Shown piece by piece: positions 6,590 through 14,896 of a stretch of 20,209 bases of DNA (position 1 is the stretch's first letter; the number at the start of each line of letters is the position of its first letter). Origin of the DNA: a virus; IMG/VR virus record IMGVR_UViG_3300013010_000105, positions 1 through 20,209 of that record. One strand, written 5' to 3'. Position numbers and translations under genes: made by a program. A model generated the notes under the pieces. The model ran no database searches, was not told the DNA's origin, and saw only the letters and a program-made list of their open reading frames with translations.

Positions 6590-8626
6590 TTACTCCATTG
6601 TTGACAAGTTGCCGCCAGACATACCGCCAAAGAAAGAACTTGTGCCAAGCAACCCAGCAGGCACTTGTGATGTTACACCCCGTGCCTTCTTCGCAAACTC
6701 AGCAAATGCGCTGTCATCTCTTAACGCCCTCAAAACCAATTGAGGGTCTTCACTTACTAAAACCTCGGCAACATCAGCGCGCTGTTTGTCTGTTAGGTTT
6801 GCTGGCAAAACGCTTCTTAGCATTTTACGCGCCGCGCTAACAATTGCCAATGGATTTCCAGTCATGGCAGAAGTAACTTCTTGCAAAGAAACGTCTGAGC
6901 CAATCCGACTTGCCTGCATCTGGGTAGGCGCGGTTCCAGAACCCCCCAAGATAGCCCCAGAAGCCTCCTGAGAGCGCGCCGCACGCCCTACGGTATCCAA
7001 CACACCCTCTAACTCATCTTGAGGGTAAATGGTGCGTAAGATTTGACCTTCTTTGGTTTGAGGGTCGCTTAAACGCTTCATAAACGTCAGCTTATTGCCT
7101 GTCGCCATTTTGTTGCGAATAGCATCCATCACACCAGCACGCAAGTACTTCATGTTTTCAGGCGTGACTCTTTCAAAGTCAATGGAAACCTGATCGGCAT
7201 TTTGCCCAAAAATTGTTTTGCCGTAATCAAACGAATCTCTTGATGAGCGTAACTTTGCGGCTTGTTTTCTTGTTTGCTCAACAGTCTTAACAACTGGTCG
7301 GTAAATACCGCTGTAACCTTCTGTGTCACCGCCACGCTCAAACAAAGTGGATGACTTGTTAATCTCAGCACGCAGTATCTTTTCGGCCTCCTTGAACCCT
7401 TGCCCAGCAGAGCCACGACCACCACGGAAAGCCTCGTCAGCCAAGTCGCGTAAACCCCGCATCAAAATCTCTGCGTCTTGCAACGTTGGTGCGCGGTCAT
7501 AAACAACCTCGCCATCCTTTAGAGAAAAGAAAGGCGTCTTGCCTGTCTGCGCTTGATACGCTTCCTGCAACGCTCGCCCAGATGCGGGAGAGCGACGAAT
7601 ACCTTGCTCTATTGCTTGTAGCGTTTCTTGCGTTATAACGCCGCCACGCTCAAAGGCAGATCGGTATTGCTGTCCTTCCTGCTTTCTCATTACCTCATCG
7701 GCCTCGCCAACTACGCGGCGCACGTTACCTTGTGCGTCGGGGAACAAGGCGCGATTTAAGTCCTCTAAAGCCTTGCCACGCAGTTCTTCTGGTCGCTTGC
7801 TTAGTGAGCGCTTCAAAATCTCACTGGCCTCGCCACCGCCTCGCGCATACGCCCTGACAATATCTTGGATTGTCTTGTTTTCGGCAAGAATATCGCCGCG
7901 CATAACGCCTGCGAAAATCTCATCGTCGGTCATGTTAGTTTCTCTGGCAATCCTTTGGATTTCATTTTCTACAATCTTTGCACCACGACCACCAATCCTG
8001 CGACGTGCCATATCAATGAGGGCATTTGTCCCCATCTGCAAGCCCTTGCCGACACCATAGCCTACTGGCCCAGTCACAGCGCCAAATCCAACGCCAGCGG
8101 GGACTCGCGCAGAACGCTCAATGATATTACCCTCACCCGTGCCAAGAGCAGAAACGCCTCCGCTTACTCCGCCCACACCAGTAGTAGCGCCCAAAACTCT
8201 TAACAATGTTGGAGACTTTCCTAGCGCAAACTTTAACGCACCGCCGGGAGCAATCATAGAGCCGCCAGCTTCGTATATCAAAGCGCCTGCTGGGTCATCT
8301 TCACGATAGGCCGCTAAATCAGACCGAATCTGAGCAATGGTTTTATCAAAGTCTTGACCAGCAACCTTGGAGCGTACCAACGCCTCAATCTCATCACCAA
8401 AGCCAAGCGTCAAGCCTTGAGCCGCAGACCGCAATCGTTGCGGTTCTACTTGCGGCTTCGGCGCTGGTGCGCTGATTGATGGGAACGTAGACTGTGGTTG
8501 CGCTTGTGAGCCAGATGTAGCAAGTGACTGACGCAACGTCTGCAACTTTTCGTTAGATATTTTTGAAAAGTCGCCATTACGAATGGCCTGCAATTCTTCG
8601 GTTGTAAATGTTGATAAATCAGCCAT
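6590..8626 (-). CDS. Large internal virion / DNA ejection protein
   Basis: The 678-residue protein starts MADLSTFTTEELQAIRNGDF, has a Pro/Gln-rich linker (about 38-62), and then the motif AAQGLTLGFGDEIEAL (68-83), which recurs in large phage internal virion proteins. A Gly/Ala-rich hydrophobic stretch at about 117-165 could insert into or cross a membrane. The remainder is charged and mostly helical (for example RRRIGGRGAKIVENEIQRIA and later Arg/Glu-rich helices), ending in a Gly/Ser-rich tail. In podoviruses such proteins are stored in the capsid and ejected to form a channel for DNA across the envelope. It is the last of three adjacent Gln/Ala-rich genes, mirroring the three ejection proteins of P22- or T7-like phages. 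An AGAGGG site lies in the end of the preceding gene. No lytic transglycosylase motif is evident. Confidence 0.77.
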   Translation of the reverse strand: MADLSTFTTEELQAIRNGDFSKISNEKLQTLRQSLATSGSQAQPQSTFPSISAPAPKPQVEPQRLRSAAQGLTLGFGDEIEALVRSKVAGQDFDKTIAQIRSDLAAYREDDPAGALIYEAGGSMIAPGGALKFALGKSPTLLRVLGATTGVGGVSGGVSALGTGEGNIIERSARVPAGVGFGAVTGPVGYGVGKGLQMGTNALIDMARRRIGGRGAKIVENEIQRIARETNMTDDEIFAGVMRGDILAENKTIQDIVRAYARGGGEASEILKRSLSKRPEELRGKALEDLNRALFPDAQGNVRRVVGEADEVMRKQEGQQYRSAFERGGVITQETLQAIEQGIRRSPASGRALQEAYQAQTGKTPFFSLKDGEVVYDRAPTLQDAEILMRGLRDLADEAFRGGRGSAGQGFKEAEKILRAEINKSSTLFERGGDTEGYSGIYRPVVKTVEQTRKQAAKLRSSRDSFDYGKTIFGQNADQVSIDFERVTPENMKYLRAGVMDAIRNKMATGNKLTFMKRLSDPQTKEGQILRTIYPQDELEGVLDTVGRAARSQEASGAILGGSGTAPTQMQASRIGSDVSLQEVTSAMTGNPLAIVSAARKMLRSVLPANLTDKQRADVAEVLVSEDPQLVLRALRDDSAFAEFAKKARGVTSQVPAGLLGTSSFFGGMSGGNLSTME

Positions 8627-8629
8627 TAT

Positions 8630-9949
8630 TTAGAACCCTCTGCGGCGCAATTCTGCTTCCACCCCTTGCTGTAATTGGTTTACGCCACCGCCATCGCTTG
8701 GCTGGTATGGCGGCAACGCATAAAACGGCGCATACTTCTCCATCCCCTTAAGTTGTTTAAACTGGTTAAATAATGTATCGTGCCGCTTAATTTTGTTTTG
8801 AGCAACCTTGCGAATCGCCGCCAAAGCCGCTTTGATCTCGGTAGCACTCATGTTTTGAGTTCCAGCAGACGCCCTCTTGATAATCAAGCGCTCGTTTTCT
8901 GTAATCTGACCCTGACCCTTCATTGCCGCCGCCGCTTGCAGTTCTCCCTTTGCTAACCCCTGAACAAGAACCGCCGTATTAGCTAGAATTTCGTCTGCGT
9001 CTTTTCCTGCGACACCCAATGATTGACCGACTCGCAACAAGACCGTTCTGGTGTCTGCGGCAGGGCCGACAATCGCTTTATCCAAAGCCGAGTAAATCCT
9101 ATCTGCGTTATCAAGCGTTTCTCTGGCTACCGTTGCTTGCTCTGTTGCGATACCAATCATTGAGCCAATGTCTTTGGCAACAGTATTAGAGAGCGCCTTT
9201 TCCCCGCCCACGTTTACATTTGTAGCGCCTGCTTTTTTCAGGGCTAGTTGGTAGTCAAGGAAACTACCTTTAAAACTTCCGTCGCTTGTGGCTCTTTGGT
9301 AGTCTCTGTAAGCGGGAGACTCTTTTGGAGCGCCAGCACCAACCTGCCGAACCTCACCCGTCATTGGGTCACGCTCAAACCGGGTAGCGCCTTCAGCAAG
9401 ACTAAACATCTCAGGACGCATAGCCTTCTGAGCGTTCATTAGGTCACCCAAAGCCGCACGACCTTCAGCCGTTTGCATCAACTGAGGAGCAATAGCTTGC
9501 AAGTCAAACCTAGCAGGTGTTGCTTGTCTCGGAGGTACAACTACATCAGGGCTATCCATGATGCCTTGCGTAGCCGCCTGTGCTGGTCTGTAAGCGCCAC
9601 CAATCAACCCTTGTACATCTGTGGCACGTTGCTGAGACTGCATTTTTCTTTGCATCTCTTGCATTGCTAACTTTTCCTGCGCCTGTTGTTGCAAAGTGCG
9701 CTGGTAGCCCTCTTTTGCCCCTGACATACTCTGAGCCAAGCCACTCAACGTGCTAACTGGCCTACCAGACTGAGGGCGAGCCGCTTGCGACAACTTTGCC
9801 GACAGATCATAAAATGCCTGAGTAGAGGCGCGTCTTTTAGCCGCCTGCAATTCTTCTTCTGACAGCAGGCCGCTGTATACTGATGGAGTGCCTCCGCCAA
9901 TGTACTCACCAGCGCGACCAAGTAATCCCATAATGTCGTTTATCGCCAT
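8630..9949 (-). CDS. Putative internal virion / ejection protein
   Basis: The product is a 439-residue, Gln/Ala-rich, largely helical protein. Residues 1-25 (MAINDIMGLLGRAGEYIGGG) are weakly amphipathic. A Gln-rich coiled-coil-like stretch occupies about 82-112. A Pro-containing linker follows, and the C-terminal half has long helices, including KGQGQITENERLIIKRASAG (about residues 340-360), a block I associate with phage internal virion proteins. No catalytic motif is visible. It lies three bases after its upstream neighbour and three bases before the 678-residue gene, so the three probably form one translational unit. The role in DNA ejection rests on composition and position between the nozzle/fibre genes, not on a firmly recognised domain. 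Confidence 0.7.
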   Translation of the reverse strand: MAINDIMGLLGRAGEYIGGGTPSVYSGLLSEEELQAAKRRASTQAFYDLSAKLSQAARPQSGRPVSTLSGLAQSMSGAKEGYQRTLQQQAQEKLAMQEMQRKMQSQQRATDVQGLIGGAYRPAQAATQGIMDSPDVVVPPRQATPARFDLQAIAPQLMQTAEGRAALGDLMNAQKAMRPEMFSLAEGATRFERDPMTGEVRQVGAGAPKESPAYRDYQRATSDGSFKGSFLDYQLALKKAGATNVNVGGEKALSNTVAKDIGSMIGIATEQATVARETLDNADRIYSALDKAIVGPAADTRTVLLRVGQSLGVAGKDADEILANTAVLVQGLAKGELQAAAAMKGQGQITENERLIIKRASAGTQNMSATEIKAALAAIRKVAQNKIKRHDTLFNQFKQLKGMEKYAPFYALPPYQPSDGGGVNQLQQGVEAELRRRGF

Positions 9950-9952
9950 AAC

Positions 9953-10723
9953 TTAACCCCAAAAATTAAGGTCTTTGCCTAAACCCCAAACGTCCCTTGC
10001 AAGGCCAATACCAGCGCTGGCCTCACTAGCTTTCTCAAGTGTTGGGTTGTAGTATTCGGGCGTCGTGGATGTTCCAGATGAGCCAGCAGGATAGCCATAT
10101 ATGTTGCTCAAGAAACTAGACAAGGCTTGTTGCGGTTGACTGTAAGCCGACTGCAAGTATTGCTCTTCAAGTTGACCAACGCCCAACAACTTACTAATGT
10201 CGCCATAATCAGCCGCCGCCATTTGAGGCGCGCCAGTAGCCGCCGCTTCTTGGCGACCGCGCTCTTGAGCGTAGTTTTGGTAGGCCAACTGTCCAGCAGT
10301 ATTTGTCAGGCTTTGAGCCAACTGACCAGCCGCTTGGTTTTGAAACTCACCCATCGCACCAGAGCCGTATCGACCAGCGCGTGAAGCCTGTGAGCCAATG
10401 TTGCCAATCGCTTGGTTAAATGCGCTCGTAGCCTGTTGTGCCGCAGGCTGGAAAGCGCCTTGGAAGAACGGGTTCCCAGATAAGTAATCACCCTGAACCG
10501 TCCCCAACTGCTGTGTTTGAGCCGCGCCCAACAAAGGAGAACCTTGCATAGCGCGGTTTTCTATCGCTTGCATGGCCTGTTGAGTAACGTCTGATGGCCC
10601 TACTACTGGTGTACCGCCAGCCTGATATAGGCGTTGGGATTCAGCTAGTCCATAGTCAAGATACGGCTTTACACTTCCGCTTGGCTCTGATGTAGTTGTA
10701 ACGGTTTGGTAGTTGACTGCCAT
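9953..10723 (-). CDS. Putative internal virion / ejection protein (SGRYGSGA family)
   Basis: This 256-residue protein is rich in Gln, Ala, Gly and Ser. The central part contains GNPFFQGAFQ, then GNIGSQASRAGRYGSGAMGE (about residues 108-127), then AYQNYAQERGRQE, then a GVGQLEEQYLQ segment. I recall this order as a recurrent protein next to ejection proteins in aquatic podoviruses. It is probably helical and lacks a signal peptide. The gene starts a new translational unit after a 66-bp gap with a promoter-like sequence and has a strong AAAGGAA ribosome-binding site. Its stop is three bases before the next ejection-type gene. It could be the smallest of three ejection proteins, or a structural component of the core; the sequence does not decide. 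Confidence 0.7.
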   Translation of the reverse strand: MAVNYQTVTTTSEPSGSVKPYLDYGLAESQRLYQAGGTPVVGPSDVTQQAMQAIENRAMQGSPLLGAAQTQQLGTVQGDYLSGNPFFQGAFQPAAQQATSAFNQAIGNIGSQASRAGRYGSGAMGEFQNQAAGQLAQSLTNTAGQLAYQNYAQERGRQEAAATGAPQMAAADYGDISKLLGVGQLEEQYLQSAYSQPQQALSSFLSNIYGYPAGSSGTSTTPEYYNPTLEKASEASAGIGLARDVWGLGKDLNFWG

Positions 10724-10746
10724 AGTCAGTTCCTTTCAAAGAATGG

Positions 10747-10770
10747 ACTCGTAGGCGGTCGTCCTAGAGT
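10747..10770 (-). promoter_or_regulatory. Imperfect inverted repeat over the predicted transcription start
   Basis: The arms ACTC-TAGG and CCTA-C-GAGT pair over eight base pairs with one bulged base and a seven-base loop. The repeat begins one base downstream of the -10 box and covers the predicted start site near 10765. No T-run follows on the minus strand, so it is not a typical intrinsic terminator. It could be a repressor site, a 5' leader hairpin or an mRNA processing signal. Confidence 0.4.
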
Positions 10771-10800
10771 CATTATATCAATCATTTTACTAACCCACAA
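10771..10800 (-). promoter_or_regulatory. Sigma70-like promoter candidate upstream of the ejection-protein genes
   Basis: On the minus strand a perfect -10 box TATAAT (10777 to 10772) lies 17 bases downstream of TTGTGG (10800 to 10795), which keeps the TTG core of a -35 box. It occupies one of the few intergenic gaps, and transcription would start near 10765, about 40 bases before the ATG at 10723. The spacing is ideal but the -35 box matches only three of six consensus positions, so this is a moderate prediction. Confidence 0.5.
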
Positions 10801-11572
10801 TAACGTAGGCGTAGGTTTTGTTTGCCGTGTCATTGGCAAAGTGCGAAAGCGTTGCTGAACCCTTGAACTGGGCGCTTATGTAAACATCAGCATAAGCCTT
10901 TGGTGCAATGTAGTTCACATTCAATGTGACAGATGGAACTGATGGCCGTGGGATGGTCAAATCAGCGGCGTAGTAGTCGAGTTCAACACCAACATCTGTG
11001 ACAGAGCCTGCAATTTGCACATAGTCGCCAGCACTTAGTTCAATGTTTTTTTCACTCATGCCAACAAGGTAAAAGGGTATGGTTCCCGACTTCCTCGCGG
11101 CTAAACCAAACCTGCTTGCAGAGTGAACTACATCAACTCCGTTTTTTCGTATCCAGATGTCTGCGCTTTCAACAGTGTTTACGGTGTTTTTTAACTGCAT
11201 TGTGTATTGAAAACTATACATACCATCATTTAGCACATATATTTTTGTGCTATCAGAAAGATATATTCCGCTTGAAGACTCTGTTGAATCAAATACAATC
11301 AAATCAACAGTTGCGCTACTCGTTGCAGTCTGCCCGCTGGTGTTTGTAAACTCACCATAAGGCGCTGAATCGACCTCTGCCGCATCAGAAAACGGAATCA
11401 CTACTATCTTACTGTCTGGGCTTATGCGCTCGTCATACAGCGTTGTAGTGGTTGCATTACCCGTTGCCAGTGTGATAGTGCCGTGGTTGTTCGTCTTGCC
11501 ATTCATGGCTCCACGCAAAACCTCCGAAACTGCGCGTTGGTCAGCACCGAATACTGGGACTGTACGAAACAT
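10790..11572 (-). CDS. Putative fibre/spike protein with C1q/TNF-like jelly-roll domain
   Basis: The product has 260 residues. The N-terminal 20 (FGADQRAVSEVLRGAMNGKT) resemble a short virion-attachment segment. The middle (about 105-200) reads IYVLNDGMYSFQYTMQLKN, then IWIRKNGVDVVHSASRF, then LSAGDYVQIAGSV. This is the strand pattern of C1q/TNF-like beta sandwiches (Y-F---L, W-RKNG, L-AGD-V-I), known from trimeric adhesins and fibre tips. The C-terminal 60 residues are also beta-rich. The start overlaps the nozzle gene stop by one base (TAATG), so it is likely co-translated with the nozzle. It probably sits at or near the nozzle as a short fibre or central spike; that location is inferred. 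Domain assignment is by pattern and would need a profile search. Confidence 0.7.
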   Translation of the reverse strand: MFRTVPVFGADQRAVSEVLRGAMNGKTNNHGTITLATGNATTTTLYDERISPDSKIVVIPFSDAAEVDSAPYGEFTNTSGQTATSSATVDLIVFDSTESSSGIYLSDSTKIYVLNDGMYSFQYTMQLKNTVNTVESADIWIRKNGVDVVHSASRFGLAARKSGTIPFYLVGMSEKNIELSAGDYVQIAGSVTDVGVELDYYAADLTIPRPSVPSVTLNVNYIAPKAYADVYISAQFKGSATLSHFANDTANKTYAYVIVG

Positions 11573-13011
11573 TAGCGACCGCCCTGTGGGGCAATGTCAA
11601 CATCAACAGCAACGGCATTAAGCCAATTGTCTCCTGTGGGGTTGACTTTAATTCGATGGTACTTGCCAGCGCTACGCAAAGCAACCCTGTTTTCCGATGT
11701 AGCCGCAACTGGCGTGGAATACGTTAATGGCTGGTCTAAACGCGCCCTAGACGCCACGGACACCGTAGCAGAGCCGTTATCAATCTGAGGCCGAGCCAAT
11801 GTTACAACCGAGTTACTAGCACCAATGTCACCAGTAATAATCTCAGCATCTCTAGGCAAGCCTGTAAAAGAGTATACGGACTGGTCTTTAACGCCACCAA
11901 GGAAATGCTGACCACCAATAAACGCAGACGAATCTAAAGACTGCCCAAGCGCATCTATTGAGGTAGAAATATTGTCCAAGTCTTCAAGAGTTACGCCGCC
12001 TGTTGAAGCATCAGAAACATAGTCAACGATGCCATCAGCGTTTGTCCATCTTGCTGTTTTAAAGTTATAAATCAGCAATGACCGACCGCCGTTGATGTTG
12101 CTAAAGTTCCAAATCACCAACTTGCGTATCGGGTCAACAGCGGCTGACATTGACGAAAGGTTATTTACTTGAGCAACATTAAAAAAGTGGCGATCAACCT
12201 TCTCAGAGCCAATGGGCTTGACTGTCTGTCCATCGCACATATAGAAACCGTCATCTGACAAGAAGAACGTAATGCCCTGATATTGAGCAATAGAATTCTC
12301 CTCGCGGCATCCAGTTCCGCGACTGATATTGTCAAACTGGAAAATAAATGGCGTCCCAACGTAGGACATTCTATAAATAGCGTTGTCCATCAAGATCAAA
12401 CCAAACTCGCCACCCCTAATGCCGACCACATTGCCGCCATCAGGAATGTCTTGGTAATCTGCTTGTGTTGTTTGCGAAAACGCCCACTCAGTTTCATCGT
12501 TGATGCCAGACCAACGGATGCGTGTGGGGTAGCGCGCACCAGACTCAAAAGTATTGGCAACCACGACAAAATCACGAACAACCGTAATATATTTTGCAAC
12601 TGGTGCGCCAGCATCTACATCAGCAAAATTGCCGCCAGACGTTACGCTTAATGATTGAACTTTGTCTGCGTTGTTTGTAAACAAGGTGCTTTGACCAAAC
12701 TGTGTAAACCTAATTCTGTCTCCTGATGGCGTTGCGTATGAGCCGCCAGAGACATTTGTGACCGTACCGATGGCAGAAACCTTATATACGTTAGCCCTTC
12801 CAGCGACATATAGCAAAGACTGGTTTGTCGGTGTCTGTGCTGTGTGCATGGTGTACAGGGTCTCACCGACACTAGAGGCAACTTCAACAGGCAAAGGCAA
12901 AGGGCCATACCCAATAGACTGAGAGATGACGTTCTTGGCCTCTGACAAAGCGCCAGAGATTGCAGGCTGATCTGGTAGCCACTCTCCAAATGTTAGACGC
13001 TGGGTTGCCAT
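11572..13011 (-). CDS. Tail nozzle / stabilisation protein (tail tubular B-like)
   Basis: The 479-residue protein is beta-rich with repeated short blades: LLYVAGRANVYKVS, TVVRDFVVVAN, GFYMCDGQTVKPIG and LLIYNFKTARWTN. The segment ITFFLSDDGFYMCDGQTVKP, followed by IGSEKVDRHFF (about residues 245-275), is characteristic of nozzle or stabilisation proteins of podoviruses, whose central part forms a beta-propeller. Six copies close the tail below the adaptor ring and open during DNA ejection. An AGGGAA site precedes the ATG at 13011. The gene lies between the adaptor group and the spike/ejection genes, the usual place. Two cysteines are close together (GTGCREE and YMCDG). Confidence is high for the role, lower for the exact family name. 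Confidence 0.85.
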   Translation of the reverse strand: MATQRLTFGEWLPDQPAISGALSEAKNVISQSIGYGPLPLPVEVASSVGETLYTMHTAQTPTNQSLLYVAGRANVYKVSAIGTVTNVSGGSYATPSGDRIRFTQFGQSTLFTNNADKVQSLSVTSGGNFADVDAGAPVAKYITVVRDFVVVANTFESGARYPTRIRWSGINDETEWAFSQTTQADYQDIPDGGNVVGIRGGEFGLILMDNAIYRMSYVGTPFIFQFDNISRGTGCREENSIAQYQGITFFLSDDGFYMCDGQTVKPIGSEKVDRHFFNVAQVNNLSSMSAAVDPIRKLVIWNFSNINGGRSLLIYNFKTARWTNADGIVDYVSDASTGGVTLEDLDNISTSIDALGQSLDSSAFIGGQHFLGGVKDQSVYSFTGLPRDAEIITGDIGASNSVVTLARPQIDNGSATVSVASRARLDQPLTYSTPVAATSENRVALRSAGKYHRIKVNPTGDNWLNAVAVDVDIAPQGGR

Positions 13012-13025
13012 GTATTATTCCCTAG

Positions 13026-13547
13026 TTAAACTGGTGTCCATGTATTAGAACTAGCAGGAACGTTAATCCAGTCCTCGCCAATGATGCGACCGTTGCACAA
13101 CACACTACCTTGAACGTAGGCACTGCCAGAAGAACTTAACGCGCCGTAAAGTTGGGCATAAGCATTTGAACTGGCAACTAAGTTAGCAATACCAGAAAAT
13201 GCCATTCCGCCAAGGGCGCTCGTAGATGAGTCTGTACTAATTGAAGCGCTAGATGTTCTGGTTCTGTAATAGTCAATTGAAACAGAGCCAGAGGCGCTTA
13301 CAGAGGCGCTAGATGACCTGTTCCTGTACGCATTAAGGGTGCTTGCCGCAAATGCGCTTACAGAGGCGCTAGACGTTCTGTTGCGTATTCCTGCGCCGCT
13401 AGTTGAGGCCAAGCCGTCAACCGACGCAGACCCATCGTAAATACAGGCTGTATCCCAAACTCCACTGTCAAGCGAAAACGCTAAAGAATCCAGATTACCA
13501 AACCGGTCTAAATCCTCTAGCGAAAATGGGCCACAAACATCTGCCAT
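13026..13547 (-). CDS. Ser/Ala-rich repeat protein, putative minor virion protein
   Basis: This 173-residue protein is strikingly rich in Ser and Ala. It contains three tandem 20-residue units beginning at residues 55, 75 and 95 with the core R-[NT]-R-[TS]-S-S-A-S-[VI]-S. The N-terminus (MADVCGPFSLEDLDRFGNLD) and a C-terminus of aromatic and small residues ending IIGEDWINVPASSNTWTPV are non-repetitive. There is no signal peptide or membrane segment. Between the 128-residue virion-type gene (one base upstream) and the nozzle gene (14 bases downstream), it is most likely a tail or head-tail accessory protein. I do not recognise a family. The start has only a weak ribosome-binding site, so coupling to the upstream gene is likely. 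Confidence 0.75.
   Translation of the reverse strand: MADVCGPFSLEDLDRFGNLDSLAFSLDSGVWDTACIYDGSASVDGLASTSGAGIRNRTSSASVSAFAASTLNAYRNRSSSASVSASGSVSIDYYRTRTSSASISTDSSTSALGGMAFSGIANLVASSNAYAQLYGALSSSGSAYVQGSVLCNGRIIGEDWINVPASSNTWTPV
13206..13385 (-). repeat. Three tandem 60-bp (20-codon) repeats inside a coding region
   Basis: The repeats are in frame and encode R-x-R-x-S-S-A-S-x-S cores exactly 20 residues apart. At the DNA level the best-conserved part reads, on the plus strand, GAAGCGCTAGATGTTCTG, GAGGCGCTAGATGACCTG and GAGGCGCTAGACGTTCTG, 60 bases apart. The rest of each unit has diverged. Confidence 0.85.
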
Positions 13548-13548
13548 G

Positions 13549-13935
13549 TTAAGCCAATGTAACTGTTAAGTTGCCTGATGAAATGCTGAAAGAGTCGCCA
13601 ATCTCAATAGCCTTGCTGGTGACTAAAGCGCCGTGATACATCAAGTTGCCAGAAGATGACGCATCAAAAATGCCAAACCATCCGACTGTACCCCATGCAC
13701 CAGTGGCTTGAGCAAAATCAACATCAGCATCGGTTGCTGACACACCGTTTGACGGCGCGGCAAACGTTGCTGGACGCCTAGCATAAGAGCCTCCAGAAAC
13801 TTCTGTGCCAGTACCCGCGTCGGTTGGGTCAGATGTAAACAGACCGACGTAAACGGTAGCTGGACTTGTGTACGCTGTGTTACGCAAGGTAGCGCTTACC
13901 AATGCGTCTTCTAAATAATTACTCATTGCAGACAT
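13549..13935 (-). CDS. Conserved small virion/tail protein
   Basis: The 128-residue product contains YVGLFTSDPTDAG, GGSYARRPATF, WGTVGWFGIFDASSSGNLMY and a C-terminal IGDSFSISSGNLTVTLA block. This pattern (LFTS-P, SYAR, FGIFDA-SGN, GDS) is known from small phage tail or head-surface proteins found in both myo-, sipho- and podoviruses. The fold is expected to be beta-rich. It follows the adaptor by ten bases and has a strong AAGGAG ribosome-binding site. A second ATG lies three codons in; I kept the first because its spacing to AAGGAG is good. Precise place in the virion is unknown; head-tail accessory or decoration protein are both plausible. Confidence 0.77.
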   Translation of the reverse strand: MSAMSNYLEDALVSATLRNTAYTSPATVYVGLFTSDPTDAGTGTEVSGGSYARRPATFAAPSNGVSATDADVDFAQATGAWGTVGWFGIFDASSSGNLMYHGALVTSKAIEIGDSFSISSGNLTVTLA

Positions 13936-13945
13936 AGAAAACTCC

Positions 13946-14560
13946 TTAAACTGCTTTAATTGCTAGTGGGACACCAGAATACTGACTTGATTCGTCAGAC
14001 TTTGTGACTGAAGCCGAGGCGCGTTCATACATGGCAATCCATGTCTGCAACCTAGCGTCATTCATTAGGTAGGGTTCGGCCTCAATCAATGAGGCGTACA
14101 GCAACATATCAGGAACGTTAGCCATAAACACATTAGACGCATTTGCATCCCCCAAGAGTTCTGGTGCGGCATAGTACAGTAGCTGAACCGTGTAGACGGC
14201 ACTTGGTATTGGTGCTAACTGAAACTCATCTGCCAAAATAGTGTACTCAATTGGCTTTCCGCTTGTTGAACTGTTTGCGTTGCGAGAAAGCGCAGACGGC
14301 GAAAAATAATTCAACGACTGTGTAGGATTGCCAACAACTACAAAGTCACGAACCTCAAGAAAGTCTGATGGCATTTCAACCGTAGAGTCTCCTGAATCTG
14401 TTGTCGTTGTTACTGACTTCAGCATCTGGCGAATACGCACCTCACGGCGCATACGGTACTCAGCCAAACGAATAAAGTCTGGTATTTGATCTGTTAGGTC
14501 AGTGCGAGCCAAGTAGTTGGCGACTGACGTTTTCAGGTCTGAATAGTTGGTAAGACTCAT
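13946..14560 (-). CDS. Head-tail adaptor protein, SU10-like
   Basis: The product has 204 residues. The N-terminal helical half (DLKTSVANYLARTDLTDQIP followed by DFIRLAEYRMRREVRIRQML) and the following PSDFLEVRDFVVVG and YYAAPELLGDANASN blocks match the pattern of the phage adaptor proteins I associate with SU10-type podoviruses. Such proteins form a dodecameric ring joining the portal to the tail nozzle. The C-terminal part (about 135-190; LLYASLIEAEPYLMNDARLQ) is again helical. The start overlaps the stop of the 103-residue gene by four bases (ATGA). Its location between capsid and nozzle genes agrees with the role. Confidence 0.85.
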   Translation of the reverse strand: MSLTNYSDLKTSVANYLARTDLTDQIPDFIRLAEYRMRREVRIRQMLKSVTTTTDSGDSTVEMPSDFLEVRDFVVVGNPTQSLNYFSPSALSRNANSSTSGKPIEYTILADEFQLAPIPSAVYTVQLLYYAAPELLGDANASNVFMANVPDMLLYASLIEAEPYLMNDARLQTWIAMYERASASVTKSDESSQYSGVPLAIKAV

Positions 14561-14868
14561 ATAGTCCCCGATCTTGTTCGGAAGAAACGATTGTCAGGAT
14601 TATTTAGCCATGAACGAAATCTTTTCTCGTCTAACACATGGAATCCACGCATGATGCCTTGCTTGTTTAGGTCATCAATAACAGTCAACGGGATAGAGGC
14701 CACCTTGTTGCCATAAACCTCGCCTGACCACTTGGCACGCTCATCGTACTGATTAAACTCTTTTTTGTTTTGCTCAATGATTGCGGTTACGTCTTGGCGT
14801 GTTTCGTAGATGACACCACCATCGCCATCAGCGTGAGCAACCGTTCTACGAAATTCAGTATTTTCCAT
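14557..14868 (-). CDS. Conserved small phage protein, unknown function
   Basis: This 103-residue protein has a charged N-terminal half and a C-terminal half reading VASIPLTVIDDLNKQGIMRG, then a RFRSWLNNPDNRFFRTRSG tail. The order (VASIPL, then WLN-PDN--FRTR-G) is a recurring one in small proteins located after the capsid gene in tailed phages, for which I know no proven function. It starts 23 bases downstream of the transcription-terminator hairpin and overlaps the adaptor start by four bases. No clear ribosome-binding site precedes the ATG at 14868. Basic aromatic residues in the tail could suit binding to nucleic acid or to the portal complex, but this is speculation. Confidence 0.78.
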   Translation of the reverse strand: MENTEFRRTVAHADGDGGVIYETRQDVTAIIEQNKKEFNQYDERAKWSGEVYGNKVASIPLTVIDDLNKQGIMRGFHVLDEKRFRSWLNNPDNRFFRTRSGTI

Positions 14869-14896
14869 ATTGATATTTTAGCCGTATTTTGCTAAA

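Noticed and set aside
14869-14896. TAAAAT as a possible -10 box between the capsid terminator and the 103-residue gene.
   Set aside because: The upstream region at the right spacing is the terminator T-run and has no -35-like hexamer.
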